Positions 62,948 through 64,000 of a stretch of 64,000 bases of DNA are shown here, in pieces. The stretch's first letter is position 1, and each line of letters begins with the position of its first letter. The position numbers and the translations under genes were made by a program. This DNA is from Pigmentiphaga litoralis (lineage in GTDB: Bacteria; Pseudomonadota; Gammaproteobacteria; Burkholderiales; Burkholderiaceae_B): positions 3,844,001-3,908,000 of the forward strand of contig NZ_JACCBP010000001.1 of assembly GCF_013408655.1 (NCBI RefSeq), in the 5' to 3' direction. The notes under the pieces were generated by a model. It saw only the letters and a list, made by a program, of their open reading frames with translations. It searched no databases and was not told the origin of the DNA.

Positions 62948-63943
62948 CTACTTGGCCTTCTCGAGCATCGCTTTGGTATAGGGACTCCAATACGCCGCCT
63001 CTTTCTGGACGAAGGCATTGAAGGTGGGAACATCCCAGTCGAACACCTCCATAGTCTGCCTTGCCAGCTCGGCTTTCGCGTCGGGTGTCTGGAGGATGGC
63101 CCTGACTTCCGTATTGAGACGATTGGCGATCGGCGCGGGCAGCGCCGGCGGTCCCGACAAGGCGAACCACGGCGCGCCGGTCAGCTTCGGGTAGCCCAGC
63201 TCTTCAAAGGTGGGCACATCCGGAAATTCAACGGTGCGCTTCGACGACGTCACCGCCAGGGCGCGTACCCGGCCCGCCTGGATCTGCGCGGTGGCGCCGC
63301 TCAGGGTCATGAACGCCGCCGGAATGTGGTTGGCGGCCACATCGGCCACGGCCGGGCCGCCGCCGCGATAGGCGATATGGACCATGCGCGTGCCCGTCTC
63401 GCGGCCGAAGGCATCGCCGATCAGGGATCCATGCGTGCCTGGCCCGGGCGACCCCCAGCTCAAGCCGTCTGGCGACTTCTTGATGATATCGATCAGGTCG
63501 GCCACGGTCCGGGCCGGATGGTTGGCGTTGACAATCAATACCGTGGGCGGGCCACCCAGCAAGGCCACGTGCTTCAGGTCCTTTTTGGGGTCGTATTCCT
63601 GCCCCTGGCTGATGGGCATGGTGACGGCCAGACTGATCCCCGCGATCAGGAAGGTGTAGCCATCCGGGTCGGCCCGCGCCACGCTTTGCCAGCCGATCAG
63701 GCCGCCCGCGCCCGTGCGGTTTTCGATGATGACCGATTGCCCGAGGCTTTCGGTCAGTTGCTGGGCAACGATGCGGCCCAGCGAGTCCGCCCCCCCGCCC
63801 GGCGGGAACGGGACGATGAAGCGCACCGGCTTGACCGGCCATGCCGCGTCCGGCGCCGCAGCGTGGACGGCGGTACAGAACCCCAAGGCGGGCAGCGCCG
63901 CGCACAGTGCCGTCAACAGCAACTTTCTTCTAGCGCGATACAT
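62948..63943 (-). CDS. Bug/TctC-family periplasmic receptor (FAH operon)
   Basis: Orphan receptor of 331 residues. The signal peptide ends HAA-APDAAWPVKPVRFIVPFP; ENRTGAGGLIGWQSVARADP and IAYRGGGPAVADVAANHIPA are family loops. It is the first gene of the minus-strand operon, with no membrane partner, and the reductase gene begins on the next base after its stop. GGAGACAAC precedes the ATG. In 63944-64000 I see only its upstream region. Confidence 0.93.
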   Translation of the reverse strand: MYRARRKLLLTALCAALPALGFCTAVHAAAPDAAWPVKPVRFIVPFPPGGGADSLGRIVAQQLTESLGQSVIIENRTGAGGLIGWQSVARADPDGYTFLIAGISLAVTMPISQGQEYDPKKDLKHVALLGGPPTVLIVNANHPARTVADLIDIIKKSPDGLSWGSPGPGTHGSLIGDAFGRETGTRMVHIAYRGGGPAVADVAANHIPAAFMTLSGATAQIQAGRVRALAVTSSKRTVEFPDVPTFEELGYPKLTGAPWFALSGPPALPAPIANRLNTEVRAILQTPDAKAELARQTMEVFDWDVPTFNAFVQKEAAYWSPYTKAMLEKAK

Positions 63944-64000
63944 GTTGTCTCCTCATGCTGGGCTACTATTCACGGCTCTTGAAAGGCGCGTCCGTTGTCA

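Overview
This is a GC-rich, gene-dense chromosomal window of a Gram-negative betaproteobacterium, most likely Burkholderiales and close to Alcaligenaceae (Bordetella/Achromobacter-like). The case rests on five orphan TctC/Bug-type periplasmic receptors, a Porin_4-type porin, the argS–SPOR–dsbA block, and many LysR, TetR and MarR regulators beside small catabolic operons. I see no rRNA, tRNA, insertion sequence, prophage or CRISPR array.

Layout. 1-6 kb: a SulP transporter cut by the left edge with an SDR enzyme, an FAD-linked hydroxyacid dehydrogenase, a decayed MNT/HepT toxin-antitoxin pair, and a quinone-reductase gene divergent from a LysR gene. 6-10 kb: two small unknown genes, then argS, a SPOR protein and dsbA ending at a clear terminator. 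10.5-13.1 kb: a NitT/TauT/Ssu-type ABC transporter behind an AT-rich promoter region. 13-20 kb: a tannase-family lipoprotein, small conserved proteins, leuA with a probable leader-peptide attenuator, a heme-utilisation protein, and VapBC. 20.5-23.7 kb: an MFS exporter, a LysR regulator and a TSUP permease. 23.8-34.4 kb: a ModE box, modABC and modE, followed directly by a molybdenum hydroxylase operon with its own Bug receptor and, divergently, a MarR regulator with a second TSUP permease. 34.4-41.2 kb: a PCu(A)C-type copper protein, an M28-like lipoprotein, and a TRAP receptor/histidine kinase/response regulator triad. 41.3-43.8 kb: a ParD-like protein plus a second-type methionine aminopeptidase in a self-contained operon, then a NemR-like repressor with a DJ-1/PfpI protein.

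44-64 kb is accessory catabolism: Bug plus two MmgE/PrpD paralogues; LysR divergent from Bug plus an FGly-type sulfatase; a deletion scar joining CaiB and azoreductase fragments; a stress/signalling group (RsbRD-type kinase, CheB-like protein broken at a G8 tract, Mn catalase); a TetR-controlled Rieske oxygenase–porin–Bug operon; and, convergent to it, a Bug–iron-sulfur flavoprotein reductase–VOC–FAH operon.

Several genes fit together. modABC/modE would supply molybdate to the adjacent Mo hydroxylase. The Rieske oxygenase has no reductase in its own operon, while the facing operon encodes a suitable ferredoxin-type reductase plus a ring-cleavage-type VOC protein and an FAH hydrolase, so the last 8 kb may be one aromatic pathway. 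Substrates of all these pathways are inferred only from gene families and cannot be fixed from sequence alone.
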